Shown: positions 7,354 through 15,580 of the stretch, piece after piece
How positions within the stretch are numbered: the first letter of the stretch is position 1
Layout: each line of letters starts with the position of its first letter
DNA from: DATEHQ01 sp035279525
GTDB taxonomy: Bacteria > Chloroflexota > Dormibacteria > Dormibacterales > Dormibacteraceae
NCBI GenBank assembly: GCA_035279525.1
Contig: DATEHQ010000003.1
Location: 1-53,321 of the forward strand
Direction of reading: 5' to 3'
DNA: 53,321 nucleotides
The notes under the pieces: generated by a model
Told to the model about the DNA's origin: nothing
The model's database searches: none
The model's input: only the letters and a program-made list of their open reading frames with translations
Position numbers and translations under genes: made by a program

Positions 7354-7689
7354 CCCTCCCTTCCCGCCATTTAGAACCCGCCGGGAAAACCGTCCAGATC
7401 CGAACTGGAAGCCCATCCTTATTGCTGCCAACATGCGACTGGTCTCGATAACCGCAATCGTCGAGGCGGAGGACGACCAGGACCTCGATGCCGTCCTGGA
7501 AGCCATTCGGCGCGCGATCTGCCCGCATCCGGGCGACGTCGACCATAGATGTCCGCGCGGTTGGATGACAATGACCCACGAGCTGGACGAGGAAGAGGCC
7601 GCCATCTGGGGAGAGCCCGACGCCCTAAATCGCTAGCAAGGCGTAGGCGCGTGCCCTCTCAACTCTCTGGATGATGGAAGCAACCCCTC
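7354..7689 (+). repeat. Tandem unit 2 of the ~340-bp duplication
   Basis: This is the second unit, starting with the third copy of the 16-bp repeat (7354-7369) and carrying the intact 67-aa gene. It ends with the same CT-rich tail, directly before the double-hairpin repeats. The period relative to unit 1 is 342 bp. Confidence 0.75.
7433..7636 (+). CDS. Hypothetical 67-aa acidic protein (intact tandem copy)
   Basis: Starts MRLVSITAIVEAEDDQDLD and ends EPDALNR. It is acidic, with a possible metal-binding stretch ICPHPGDVDHRC (two Cys, two His). No known family was recognised. The frame stays open upstream to 7340, and that region is also conserved in the diverged copy, so a longer N-terminus cannot be excluded. 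Selective conservation of the frame between the two tandem copies supports it being a real protein. Confidence 0.55.
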   Translation: MRLVSITAIVEAEDDQDLDAVLEAIRRAICPHPGDVDHRCPRGWMTMTHELDEEEAAIWGEPDALNR

Positions 7690-7869
7690 CGTCGCCTTCG
7701 GCGACACCTCCCCACAAGCGGGGATGACGACCAAGGACCTCCGCAGTCCTTCATGCCCCTCCGGCGCTTCGCGCCACCTCCCCACTCCGTGGGGAGGACG
7801 ACTGAAAGCCTCACTCAGCCCTTCAAGCCCCTCCGGCGCTTCGCGACACCTCCCCACAAGTGGGGAGGA
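7684..7869. repeat. Three copies of a double-hairpin intergenic repeat
   Basis: Copies lie at about 7684-7724, 7756-7798 and 7828-7869. Each reads CCCCTCCG, a small GC hairpin closed by a TTCG-like loop, then CACCTCCCCAC..GTGGGGAG, a second hairpin. Related copies in the opposite orientation are at 43781-43825 and 49127-49170. The gap 7637-7994 holds these repeats and otherwise no gene that I can support. The spaced layout superficially recalls CRISPR, but the repeats are imperfect and too few. Confidence 0.8.
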
Positions 7870-7994
7870 GGGCCTCATACATCCGACCCTGACCTTTGTC
7901 AGGTCAATACCGTGACCCGTGCGACTGGTTGCAAAGCCTCTCTCCACGCAGGCTGATCTCACCGCGGAAATCAGCAATCAGTGAGAGGAAAAAC

Positions 7995-9191
7995 ATGAAG
8001 GAGATCATTCGCAACCTGACCCGGAGGAAGCTGCGCAGCTTTCTCACGATCAGCGGCATCGTCATCGGCATCGTCGCGTTGACGACGATGGGCGCGCTCG
8101 CAAACAACTTCAACGCGCTGCTCGACGGCGGCGCCAAGTACTACGCGAGCTACGTCCCCGTCGGCGACGCCAACTCCAACGGCGTCACAAGCGGCGGCGC
8201 CCTTCCGCTCGGCAAGGCCGATGAGATCGCATCGGTGCCCGGCGTCGCGCGCGTGTTCCCGTCGATCACGGTCGACGCCAAGCCGGGAGCCCTTCAGGTC
8301 GTGAGCCTGGGGTTGCCGGACCGCATCGTCAGCTACGACGCCGCGGAAAACGCCTACTCGGCTCTCAAGACGTCATTCGCCTCTGGCGGTGACGTCACGC
8401 AGAGCGGCCAGATCGTGCTCGGCTCGAACTTCGCCGCCGAGTTCAAGAAGAAGGTCGGCGACTCGATCACCCTCCCGGTCAAGCCGTCGGACGCGACGTC
8501 CGACTTTGTGCAGCACACGTACACCGTCGTCGGCATCCTCAAGCCAACCCTCACCGCGCCCGACACCGCCGCGTTCGTCGACCTGGCGGACGCGCAGCAG
8601 CTGTTCAAGGAGCAGCTTCCAGTCGCGCTTCAGTCCACGTTCGACGCTTCGCAGTACGCGGCCGGCTTCGACGTCTACGGAACGCCCGGCACCAACCTCG
8701 ACAGCCTCGCCGACCGCATCAACGCCCTGGTCACCGGCGTCAAGGCCCAGCGCCCGACGAAGATCGTGAAGGCTCTCGTCGCTGGAGGCGCGCTGTTCAC
8801 CGAGATCACCACCGCGGCCGCCCTGCTCGCGCTCGTCATCGGCGGGCTTGCGGTCATCAACACCATGCTCATGGCGGTCAGCGAGCGCGTGCGCGAGATC
8901 GGCTTGAAGAAGGCCATCGGCGCCACGACCCGCGCCGTCCTGCGCGAGTTCATGCTCGAGTCGAGCTTCATCGGGCTGTTCGGCGGCCTGGTGGGATTCG
9001 GCATCGGCTTCGCCGTCACGACTTTGCTCAACGCCTCGATGCCCGCGTCGCAGGGCTCCATCTTCCTGGTCACACCAGGACTTGCCGCGCTGTGCATCGG
9101 GTTCGCGCTGTTCCTCGGAACCGTCGCCGGCATCGTCCCGGCGTTCCGCGCCTCACGGATGGACCCCGTGGCCGCGCTGCGCGCCAGCTGA
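7995..9191 (+). CDS. MacB/FtsX-type ABC transporter permease
   Basis: 398 residues. ATG 7995 follows GAGAGGA. The architecture is that of MacB/LolC permeases: an N-terminal helix after RNLTRRKLRSFLTISGIVIG, a large extracytoplasmic MacB_PCD domain (about 45-270), then three C-terminal helices with the conserved ERVREIGLKKAIGAT motif, ending in PVAALRAS. It pairs with the ATPase 29 bp downstream. No membrane-fusion subunit is encoded nearby, so it may act alone as an exporter or lipoprotein/antimicrobial mechanotransducer; the substrate is unknown. Confidence 0.92.
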   Translation: MKEIIRNLTRRKLRSFLTISGIVIGIVALTTMGALANNFNALLDGGAKYYASYVPVGDANSNGVTSGGALPLGKADEIASVPGVARVFPSITVDAKPGALQVVSLGLPDRIVSYDAAENAYSALKTSFASGGDVTQSGQIVLGSNFAAEFKKKVGDSITLPVKPSDATSDFVQHTYTVVGILKPTLTAPDTAAFVDLADAQQLFKEQLPVALQSTFDASQYAAGFDVYGTPGTNLDSLADRINALVTGVKAQRPTKIVKALVAGGALFTEITTAAALLALVIGGLAVINTMLMAVSERVREIGLKKAIGATTRAVLREFMLESSFIGLFGGLVGFGIGFAVTTLLNASMPASQGSIFLVTPGLAALCIGFALFLGTVAGIVPAFRASRMDPVAALRAS

Positions 9192-9220
9192 ACTACTTAG
9201 AGGAAAGGAGAGCGAATCAA

Positions 9221-9916
9221 ATGATCGAGATCAACCAGCTCACCAAGCACTACAGCCAGGGCAAGAACGTCGTCCGCGCCCTCGACGGGATCAACCTGAC
9301 CATCGACGACGGCGAGTTCGTGGCGGTCGTCGGGCGCTCGGGCTCGGGCAAGACCACTTTGCTCGACAGCCTCGGCCTGCTGCTGAAGCCGACGGGCGGA
9401 AGCGTCGTCATCGACGGCGTCGACACCACCCGGCTGAAGGACAACGAGAAGGCACGACTCCGCGGCGAGAAGATCGGCTTCATCTTCCAGGAGTACAACC
9501 TGCTCCCGACGCTGTCCGCGCTCGAGAACGTGATGCTGCCGCTGCGCTACGCGAGCAAGCCGAAGGGCGACCGCGAGTGGGCGGAGAAGCTCATGGCCGA
9601 GGTCGGCCTCGAGGACCGGATGCACCACCGGCCCGACCAGATGTCGGGTGGCCAGCAGCAGCGCGTGGCGATCGCCCGATCGCTGGTCAACAAGCCGTCG
9701 TTGGTTCTCGGCGACGAGCCGACGGGCGCGGTCGACACCGAGACCAGCGACCAGCTGGCGGCGATCATGCGCCGCATGAACCGCCAGCACGGCGTGACGT
9801 TCGTCATCGTCACGCACGACCTCGACCTCGCGGCCAAGACCGACCGGATCATCCGGCTCAAGGACGGCATCGTCATGGCGGACGAGACCACCGCCCCGCA
9901 GAAGGTCGCCGTCTAA
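9221..9916 (+). CDS. MacB/LolD-type ABC transporter ATP-binding protein
   Basis: 231 residues, the usual length for this family. Walker A GRSGSGKTTLLD, Q-loop FQEYNLLPTLSALENV, signature MSGGQQQRVAIARSL, Walker B LVLGDEPTGAVD and switch His VTHDLDLA are all intact. The ATG at 9221 follows AGGAAAGGAG. It energises the adjacent MacB-like permease. Confidence 0.95.
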   Translation: MIEINQLTKHYSQGKNVVRALDGINLTIDDGEFVAVVGRSGSGKTTLLDSLGLLLKPTGGSVVIDGVDTTRLKDNEKARLRGEKIGFIFQEYNLLPTLSALENVMLPLRYASKPKGDREWAEKLMAEVGLEDRMHHRPDQMSGGQQQRVAIARSLVNKPSLVLGDEPTGAVDTETSDQLAAIMRRMNRQHGVTFVIVTHDLDLAAKTDRIIRLKDGIVMADETTAPQKVAV

Positions 9917-9919
9917 GCT
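9914..9919 (+). promoter_or_regulatory. -10-like box 6 nt before GTG 9926
   Basis: TAAGCT, overlapping the stop codon of the ABC ATPase, lies exactly 6 nt upstream of the SRPBCC start. No ribosome site is present. This is consistent with leaderless transcription seen at other genes in the window. Confidence 0.4.
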
Positions 9920-9925
9920 CCGTCC

Positions 9926-10372
9926 GTGATCGTCAACGTCTGTCCGGCGGGTGTCGCCAAGGTCCCGCCGGACCAAGTCTGGAAGGTCGTCGAGGCGACC
10001 GAGGGCTACGGCAACTGGACCGACGCGGCTGTGCTGCGAGTCGTGCCGCCTGGGCCCGCGCGACCAGGGCAGGTGGTCTGGATGGGCGGACGGGCCCTGG
10101 GCCGCAAGTGGGAGTTTCCAATCGAGGTCCACGACGTCGATCCCCAGCACCGCTGGATCGATCTGGTGGTCCGCCTCCCTTTTGGCATCACCAACTACGA
10201 GCACCTCACGCTGACCGAGACGCCCGAAGGCGGCACGCTGGTCAGGTTCAATTGAGACTTCCATCTCCCGCCCGGGTGGCGGGGCCGCCTCGTCGAGCTG
10301 CTGCTGGGGCGTGAGATGCGCCGCGGCCCCGAGCAGTCGCTGCGTGACCTCATTCGAACGGCGGAGTCCTAG
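9926..10372 (+). CDS. SRPBCC-fold protein interrupted by an in-frame TGA
   Basis: GTG 9926 opens a frame encoding an SRPBCC (START-like) lipid/hydrophobic-ligand-binding protein. It stops at TGA 10253 after 109 residues (LTETPEGGTLVRFN). The same frame continues without interruption for 38 more codons (DFHLPPGWRGRLVELLLG..) to TAG 10372, giving the normal domain length and the missing C-terminal helix. The TGA sits where a Cys or Trp would fit. A GC hairpin with loop CGGGT (10267-10283) follows 14 nt after the TGA. It is either a nonsense-mutated pseudogene or a recoded (selenocysteine/readthrough) gene. Confidence 0.65.
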
Positions 10373-10373
10373 A

Positions 10374-10379
10374 TAGACT
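10374..10379 (+). promoter_or_regulatory. -10-like box 6 nt before GTG 10386
   Basis: TAGACT is followed by exactly 6 nt and the GTG start of the DUF4129 operon, with no ribosome site. This suggests a leaderless operon transcript. Confidence 0.45.
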
Positions 10380-10385
10380 CAGCCC

Positions 10386-11264
10386 GTGGCAGGGCTGCTG
10401 CGCCGCGATCGTGCCCTGGTCTTCGTCGTCCTGCTCGCTGTCGCCGTGCTCGTCGGGATGGCGGTGCGACCGGGCGCCGGCGGGGCCGGCTCGGACGTCG
10501 CGCAGGAGCCGATCATGATCGCCAGCCAGACGGTGGTGTGGCTGATCCTGGCCGCCGACGTGCTCGTCACGCTCGCGATCATCGACGCGGTCTGGACCCA
10601 CCGCACGATGCAGATTCCGGTCAAGCCAAGGCGCTGGACCGAGACGCTCGCGACGTACCTCGCCGCGCTGGTCCCATCGCTCCTGGCTGCGCTGCTGATC
10701 GTCTACGTCCGCCGCCGCAGCGGTGGGGGCGCGCTGATGTCGATCCCGGGGATGTTCCTGAACGGCCCGCTGCCCGCGAGCCGTGGCTCGAGGCTTGCCG
10801 CCGCCGCGGGAGCGAATGAGGCGACGTGGCTGGGCCTGGTCTTCGCGGTCCTGATCGTGATCCTGTTCCTCGGCTGGCTGTTGTGGCCCGCGCCGCAGCG
10901 CAAGAGGGTGGCGGTGCGCGTGGCTCCGCCGCCCGCGAACCCGGTGGTCGCGGCCGTTGAGGAGAGCCTCGATGCGCTGCGGGCGATTCCCGATCCGCGC
11001 AAGGCGATCATCGCCGCATACGCGTCGATGGAGGGGTCGATGTTTCGCGCGGGGTTGCCGCGCCGGCTGTCGGAGGCGCCCATCGAGTACGTGACGCGGA
11101 TCCTCGCGGGGCTCGTCGGCCTGTCCGCCGACCTCACGCGGCTCACGCAGCTGTTCGAGGTCGCGAAGTTCAGCGATCACACGATCGACGAACCGATGCG
11201 CTCGGAAGCGATCGGGGCGCTGTCCAGCATCCGCGAGCAGCTGCGCGCCGAGACTTCAGCTTGA
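10386..11264 (+). CDS. DUF4129 membrane protein
   Basis: 292 residues: an N-terminal helix (8-26), a second (about 44-66), a third (about 85-107) and a fourth (about 142-165), then a cytoplasmic C-terminal DUF4129 domain. Its pattern is KAIIAAYASMEGSMFRAGLP, EAPIEYVTRIL and LFEVAKFSDHTID. DUF4129 proteins usually accompany MoxR and DUF58 proteins, as here. Some relatives carry a transglutaminase domain, which is absent in this one. First gene of a five-gene operon, coupled to the next by a TTGA overlap. Confidence 0.88.
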   Translation: MAGLLRRDRALVFVVLLAVAVLVGMAVRPGAGGAGSDVAQEPIMIASQTVVWLILAADVLVTLAIIDAVWTHRTMQIPVKPRRWTETLATYLAALVPSLLAALLIVYVRRRSGGGALMSIPGMFLNGPLPASRGSRLAAAAGANEATWLGLVFAVLIVILFLGWLLWPAPQRKRVAVRVAPPPANPVVAAVEESLDALRAIPDPRKAIIAAYASMEGSMFRAGLPRRLSEAPIEYVTRILAGLVGLSADLTRLTQLFEVAKFSDHTIDEPMRSEAIGALSSIREQLRAETSA

Positions 11265-11814
11265 TCACGCCCATCGGCAAGTTCGACCCGCGGCGCCTGT
11301 TCGTGCGCCGCATGGTCATCCGCATCATCGTGATCGTCGCCATGACCACGACGGCCGCCATGATCCTGCTCGCCGTCTTCGCGGACCAGGCGGACCTGAT
11401 CGCGAGGGCCGCCATCGTCGTGGGCGGCGCGCTGATCGCCTTGACGCTGACCAACGGGCTTGCCTCGCAGCTCGATGTCGAAGGGGAGGCTGCGGGAGGA
11501 CGAAGCCGAGAGAAGAAGGCGGACACCAACTGGCCCTCCGAATTGCTCGAGATAGAAGGCCGCGTGTCGCTGTCGAAGGTGTCGCTGTTCGACCACCAGA
11601 GCCGCCTGCGTCCTCTCTTTCGCGAGCTGGCAGCCGCGCGCCTGGCCGCGAATCGCAACATCGATCTCGCGAGCCGGCCCGACGAGGCAAGGCAGGTGCT
11701 CGGCGCCGAGCTGTGGAACGAGGTCCAGCCGCTGCCGGCGGCAGGCGATCTGCGCGAGCTCCCCGGGCCGACCAGCGCCGCGATCCGGCGAATGGTCGAG
11801 ACGCTCGAAACGAT

Positions 11815-11818
<4 letters not shown>
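11261..11818 (+). CDS. Hypothetical membrane protein of the MoxR operon
   Basis: 185 residues, starting at a TTG that overlaps the upstream stop. Two N-terminal helices (about 20-42 and 48-68) are followed by a soluble, charged region of about 110 residues. No domain was recognised. Similar small membrane proteins are common between DUF4129 and MoxR genes. It is coupled to moxR by another TTGA overlap. Confidence 0.75.
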
Positions 11819-12788
<970 letters not shown>

Positions 12789-12792
<4 letters not shown>

Positions 12793-14081
12793 CCCTGGCC
12801 GTCCGGCCATCGCCGAAGCTGGCCGGCTACTCGGCGATCGGGGTCCTGTTCCTGATGGGCGGCGTCCTGTTCGGGCGGGTCGAGGCCGCGGAGATCGGGA
12901 TCGCGTTCCTGGCCGCGGTCGCTGTCGGCCTGGTCGTTTCGCGGCAGCCACGCGCCGAGGTCACGGTCGCCCTGGAGCAGGACGCGGTCATGGAAGGCGA
13001 GGCGTTCGATGTCTCTGTGCGAGTGACGGCCGCGCAGCGCGTGCCGTGGCTGGCGATCGACGTCGCGACGCCACGCGCATCGCGTTTGAGTCGCGGTTCG
13101 CGGCAGGGCGCCATCAGCCTGGAGGCGGGCGACGTGCGCAAGCTTTCGATGCACCTGGATGCGCTGCGGTGGGGCCTGCTCGAGGTGGGGCCGGTGACGA
13201 CGCACGCGCACGACCGCCTCGGGTTCTTCGACTACTTCAACGTCGGGGGTCAGCCGGCTGGGCGGCACTTGCTGCGCGTGTTTCCGCGCGAGGAGGTTCT
13301 CGCCCGCGCGATCCGTCCGTTCGAGACGCAGCTGTACGCGGGGGACGAGGTGGCGCGGCGCCAGGGCGAAGGCATCGAGTTCGCGAGCGTGCGGCCGTTC
13401 CAGCCGGGGGATCGCGTGCGGCGCATCAACTGGTCGGTGAGCACGCGGCTGCGCGAGCTGCACGTGAACGAGGTGCACCCCGAGCGTAACGCGGACGTCG
13501 CGATCTTTCTCGACAGCTTCTCGGAGATCGGCGACCGGCACGACAGCACGCTGCTGATGGCGGTGCGCGCCACGGCGGCCGTGGCGCGGCACTATCTGCA
13601 GCGGCGCGACCGCGTGGCGCTGGTTTCGTTTGGGGGCACGATGCGGTGGCAGCTGCCGGGCGTGGGATTGCGGCAGGCGTACCGAATCGTTGACGCGCTG
13701 CTGAGCACCGACTCGCTGCTGAGCTATGCGTGGAAGAGCATCGACGTGATCCCGGTTCGCACATTGCCGCCGAAGGCGCTTGTGATCGCCATCACGCCGT
13801 TGATGGATCCGCGCACGACCACTGCGCTTCTCGACCTTCGCGGGCGCGGATTCGACCTGGTGATCGTGGAGGTGTCGCCGGTGCCGTTCCTGTCGCCTCC
13901 ACGCACGGAGGACGAGAAGATCGCGTACCGGTTGTGGTCGATGAAGCGTGAGGCGATGCGCCACGAGTACTGGCGCTCGGGCGTGCCGGTGACGACATGG
14001 ACCCATGACCAGCCGCTGATCGCTGCCCTGCAGGAGGTGGAGCAATTCCGAAAGTTCGGTCGGAACTTGCGTATCTCGTAA
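12789..14081 (+). CDS. DUF58 (vWA-like) membrane-anchored protein
   Basis: 430 residues from GTG 12789 (GTGA overlap with moxR). Two N-terminal helices (about 12-45) are followed by a beta-rich region, then the DUF58 signature VRPFQPGDRVRRINWSVSTR and a vWA-like fold with IFLDSFSEIGDRHDST. DUF58 proteins are the usual partners of MoxR ATPases. The exact cellular role of these operons is not settled; links to envelope stress and to complex assembly are known for relatives. Confidence 0.9.
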
Positions 14082-14611
14082 CCGGGGCCGTCGCGGTTGG
14101 GCTTGCGGCGGCAGCGGGCGTGTACGTCGTGGCGTCCAACCCCGAGCAGGCGGGTCTCTTCGCGCTGCCCGTCATCGCGGCATGCGCCCTTTGCCTGGCC
14201 GGGATCGCGCTGGGCCGCATGGAGGCCGTGCTGTGGGGCGCGGGGGGCATCGCCGCCACCTACGTGGGTGCGCTGCTCTACCGCTCGGCGCCGCCGGATG
14301 AGTGGTGCCCGCTCGTTGCGGTGGGGCTGCTGCTTTCATGCGAGCTGGCGAGCTGGTCGATCGATTCGCGGCGCCGCGGCCTGGACGACCTGACTGTCCA
14401 CGCCGGTCGTTTCGGCGCGATCGCGCTCGTGACCTGTGTGTCCCTGGCGCTGGTCCTGGTCGTGCAGACCTCGAGCCACGTCGGCGGCGGGGGTACGGCG
14501 TCGGTGGCGCTGGCAACGGTCGCGGTCCTGATCGGAGCGGGAGCGATCAGCCTGTTGATGTGGAGGAGCGCCGGCGCGGGCGGTGCCGCGCCGGACTCGC
14601 TCCGCCGTTAG
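14045..14611 (+). CDS. Five-helix hypothetical membrane protein, end of the MoxR operon
   Basis: From ATT 14045 the protein is 188 residues with five or six membrane helices; no family was recognised. The only conventional start is GTG 14120, but that cuts through the first helix (LAYLVTGAVAVGLAAAAGVYVV) and has no ribosome site. The ATT at 14045 lies 6 nt after AGGAGGT and gives a complete helix, so a rare AUU start is proposed. It overlaps the DUF58 gene by 37 bp, like the other genes of this operon. Confidence 0.65.
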   Translation: MPKVRSELAYLVTGAVAVGLAAAAGVYVVASNPEQAGLFALPVIAACALCLAGIALGRMEAVLWGAGGIAATYVGALLYRSAPPDEWCPLVAVGLLLSCELASWSIDSRRRGLDDLTVHAGRFGAIALVTCVSLALVLVVQTSSHVGGGGTASVALATVAVLIGAGAISLLMWRSAGAGGAAPDSLRR

Positions 14612-14614
14612 CTG

Positions 14615-15064
14615 CTACCGCTTGGCGGCGGCCTTCGCGGGGATCTGGTGTGAGGTGGACGCGAGCTGCACGACGCGCAGCTGGTTGCCGAAGGGGTCGC
14701 GGATGCCGAAGTCGGTGCCGTACTCGCGCTGCGTGAGCTCGTCCGTGACTTCGACGCCCTTGCTCTTGAGCGACTCGTAGGTCTTCTTCGCGTCGTCGGT
14801 TGTGAAGCCGGCGGCGAAACCGCTGGCGCCCTTGCTGATCAGCTCGCGGATCTGGGCGGCGGACTTCTCATCGATGGCCGGCGAACCGGGGACCTCGAGA
14901 AGGATGTCGTGCGTCGGGTCGCCCGGCGCCCGGACGGTGAGCCAGCGCATGACACCGAGGTCCATGTCGTTGCTGACCTCGAGGCCGAGCTTGCCGACGT
15001 AGAAGTCGAGCGCCTTCTGCTGGTCGAAAACGAAGATGTGCGAGATGTTGATCGAGTTGAGCAT
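14615..15064 (-). CDS. Glyoxalase/bleomycin-resistance (VOC) family protein
   Basis: 149 residues. ATG 15064 is chosen for the preceding AGGAGG. Two beta-alpha-beta-beta-beta modules characteristic of vicinal-oxygen-chelate proteins are visible: INISHIFVFDQQKALDFYVGKLGLEVS at the N-terminus and YGTDFGIRDPFGNQLRVVQL at the C-terminus. Such proteins act as dioxygenases, isomerases or antibiotic-binding proteins; the substrate cannot be told. It lies 35 bp downstream of an AraC-type regulator on the same strand. Confidence 0.88.
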   Translation of the reverse strand: MLNSINISHIFVFDQQKALDFYVGKLGLEVSNDMDLGVMRWLTVRAPGDPTHDILLEVPGSPAIDEKSAAQIRELISKGASGFAAGFTTDDAKKTYESLKSKGVEVTDELTQREYGTDFGIRDPFGNQLRVVQLASTSHQIPAKAAAKR

Positions 15065-15099
15065 CGCTATTTCCTCCTGCGATTGATGTTGATTCGATG

Positions 15100-15567
15100 C
15101 TATGAGCCGTTCTTGTCTGCGGCTTCTCCAAAACTGCTGGGTCTCATCCACCGCATGGTGAAGCAGGTGGGCGCGGCGATGATCTGCCCGCGGGCGCGGT
15201 ATTCGGTCGGGCTGGTGCCGACGATGTCGCGAAACGTGCGGCTGAACGTTCCCAGGCTCGTGAACCCGACGTCGAGGCAGATGTCGGTGATGCTCCTGTC
15301 CGATTCTCTCAGCAGGAACATCGCGCGCTCGACCCGCCTGCGCTGGAGATAGCGGTGCGGTGTCTCCCCGAACGTGGCGCGAAACGTGCGGATGAAATGC
15401 GCCTGGGAGACGTTCGCCACGCTTGCGATCGCAGGAATGTCGAGCGGCTGCGAGTAGGTGCGGTCCATCGCGTCGCGGGCGCGCAGCATCCGGCGATTGA
15501 GCTCCTCTACCACCCGGCTCACGCGCACCCGGCTCACGCGCACCCGGCTCACGCGCACCCGGCTCAC
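15100..15567 (-). CDS. AraC-family transcriptional regulator
   Basis: 155 residues, essentially the two-HTH AraC DNA-binding domain (AIASVANVSQAHFIRTFRAT, then ITDICLDVGFTSLGTFSRTF and GTSPTEYR) plus short ends, without a sensor domain. The N-terminus (MSRVRVSRVRVSRVRVSRV) is encoded by a 15-bp tandem repeat with a GTG in every unit. The outermost GTG (15567) has a TAAGCT box 7 nt upstream, which supports it as a leaderless start. It probably controls itself and the adjacent glyoxalase gene. Confidence 0.88.
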   Translation of the reverse strand: MSRVRVSRVRVSRVRVSRVVEELNRRMLRARDAMDRTYSQPLDIPAIASVANVSQAHFIRTFRATFGETPHRYLQRRRVERAMFLLRESDRSITDICLDVGFTSLGTFSRTFRDIVGTSPTEYRARGQIIAAPTCFTMRWMRPSSFGEAADKNGS

Positions 15568-15570
15568 GCC
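15511..15570. repeat. 15-bp tandem repeat, four units, at the AraC gene start
   Basis: The unit CACCCGGCTCACGCG is repeated at 15511, 15526, 15541 and 15556 (last unit with a final C). Each unit encodes V-R-V-S-R on the minus strand and supplies an in-frame GTG. Copy-number change would lengthen or shorten the N-terminus without a frameshift. Confidence 0.9.
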
Positions 15571-15574
15571 GAAG

Positions 15575-15580
15575 AGCTTA
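15575..15580 (-). promoter_or_regulatory. -10-like box 7 nt before the AraC GTG
   Basis: TAAGCT (minus strand) ends 7 nt before GTG 15567. There is no ribosome site, so a leaderless transcript is likely. Confidence 0.4.

Noticed and set aside
7684..7869. CRISPR array
   Set aside because: Three imperfect, self-complementary repeats with spacers of similar low complexity and no cas genes; the same element occurs singly elsewhere.
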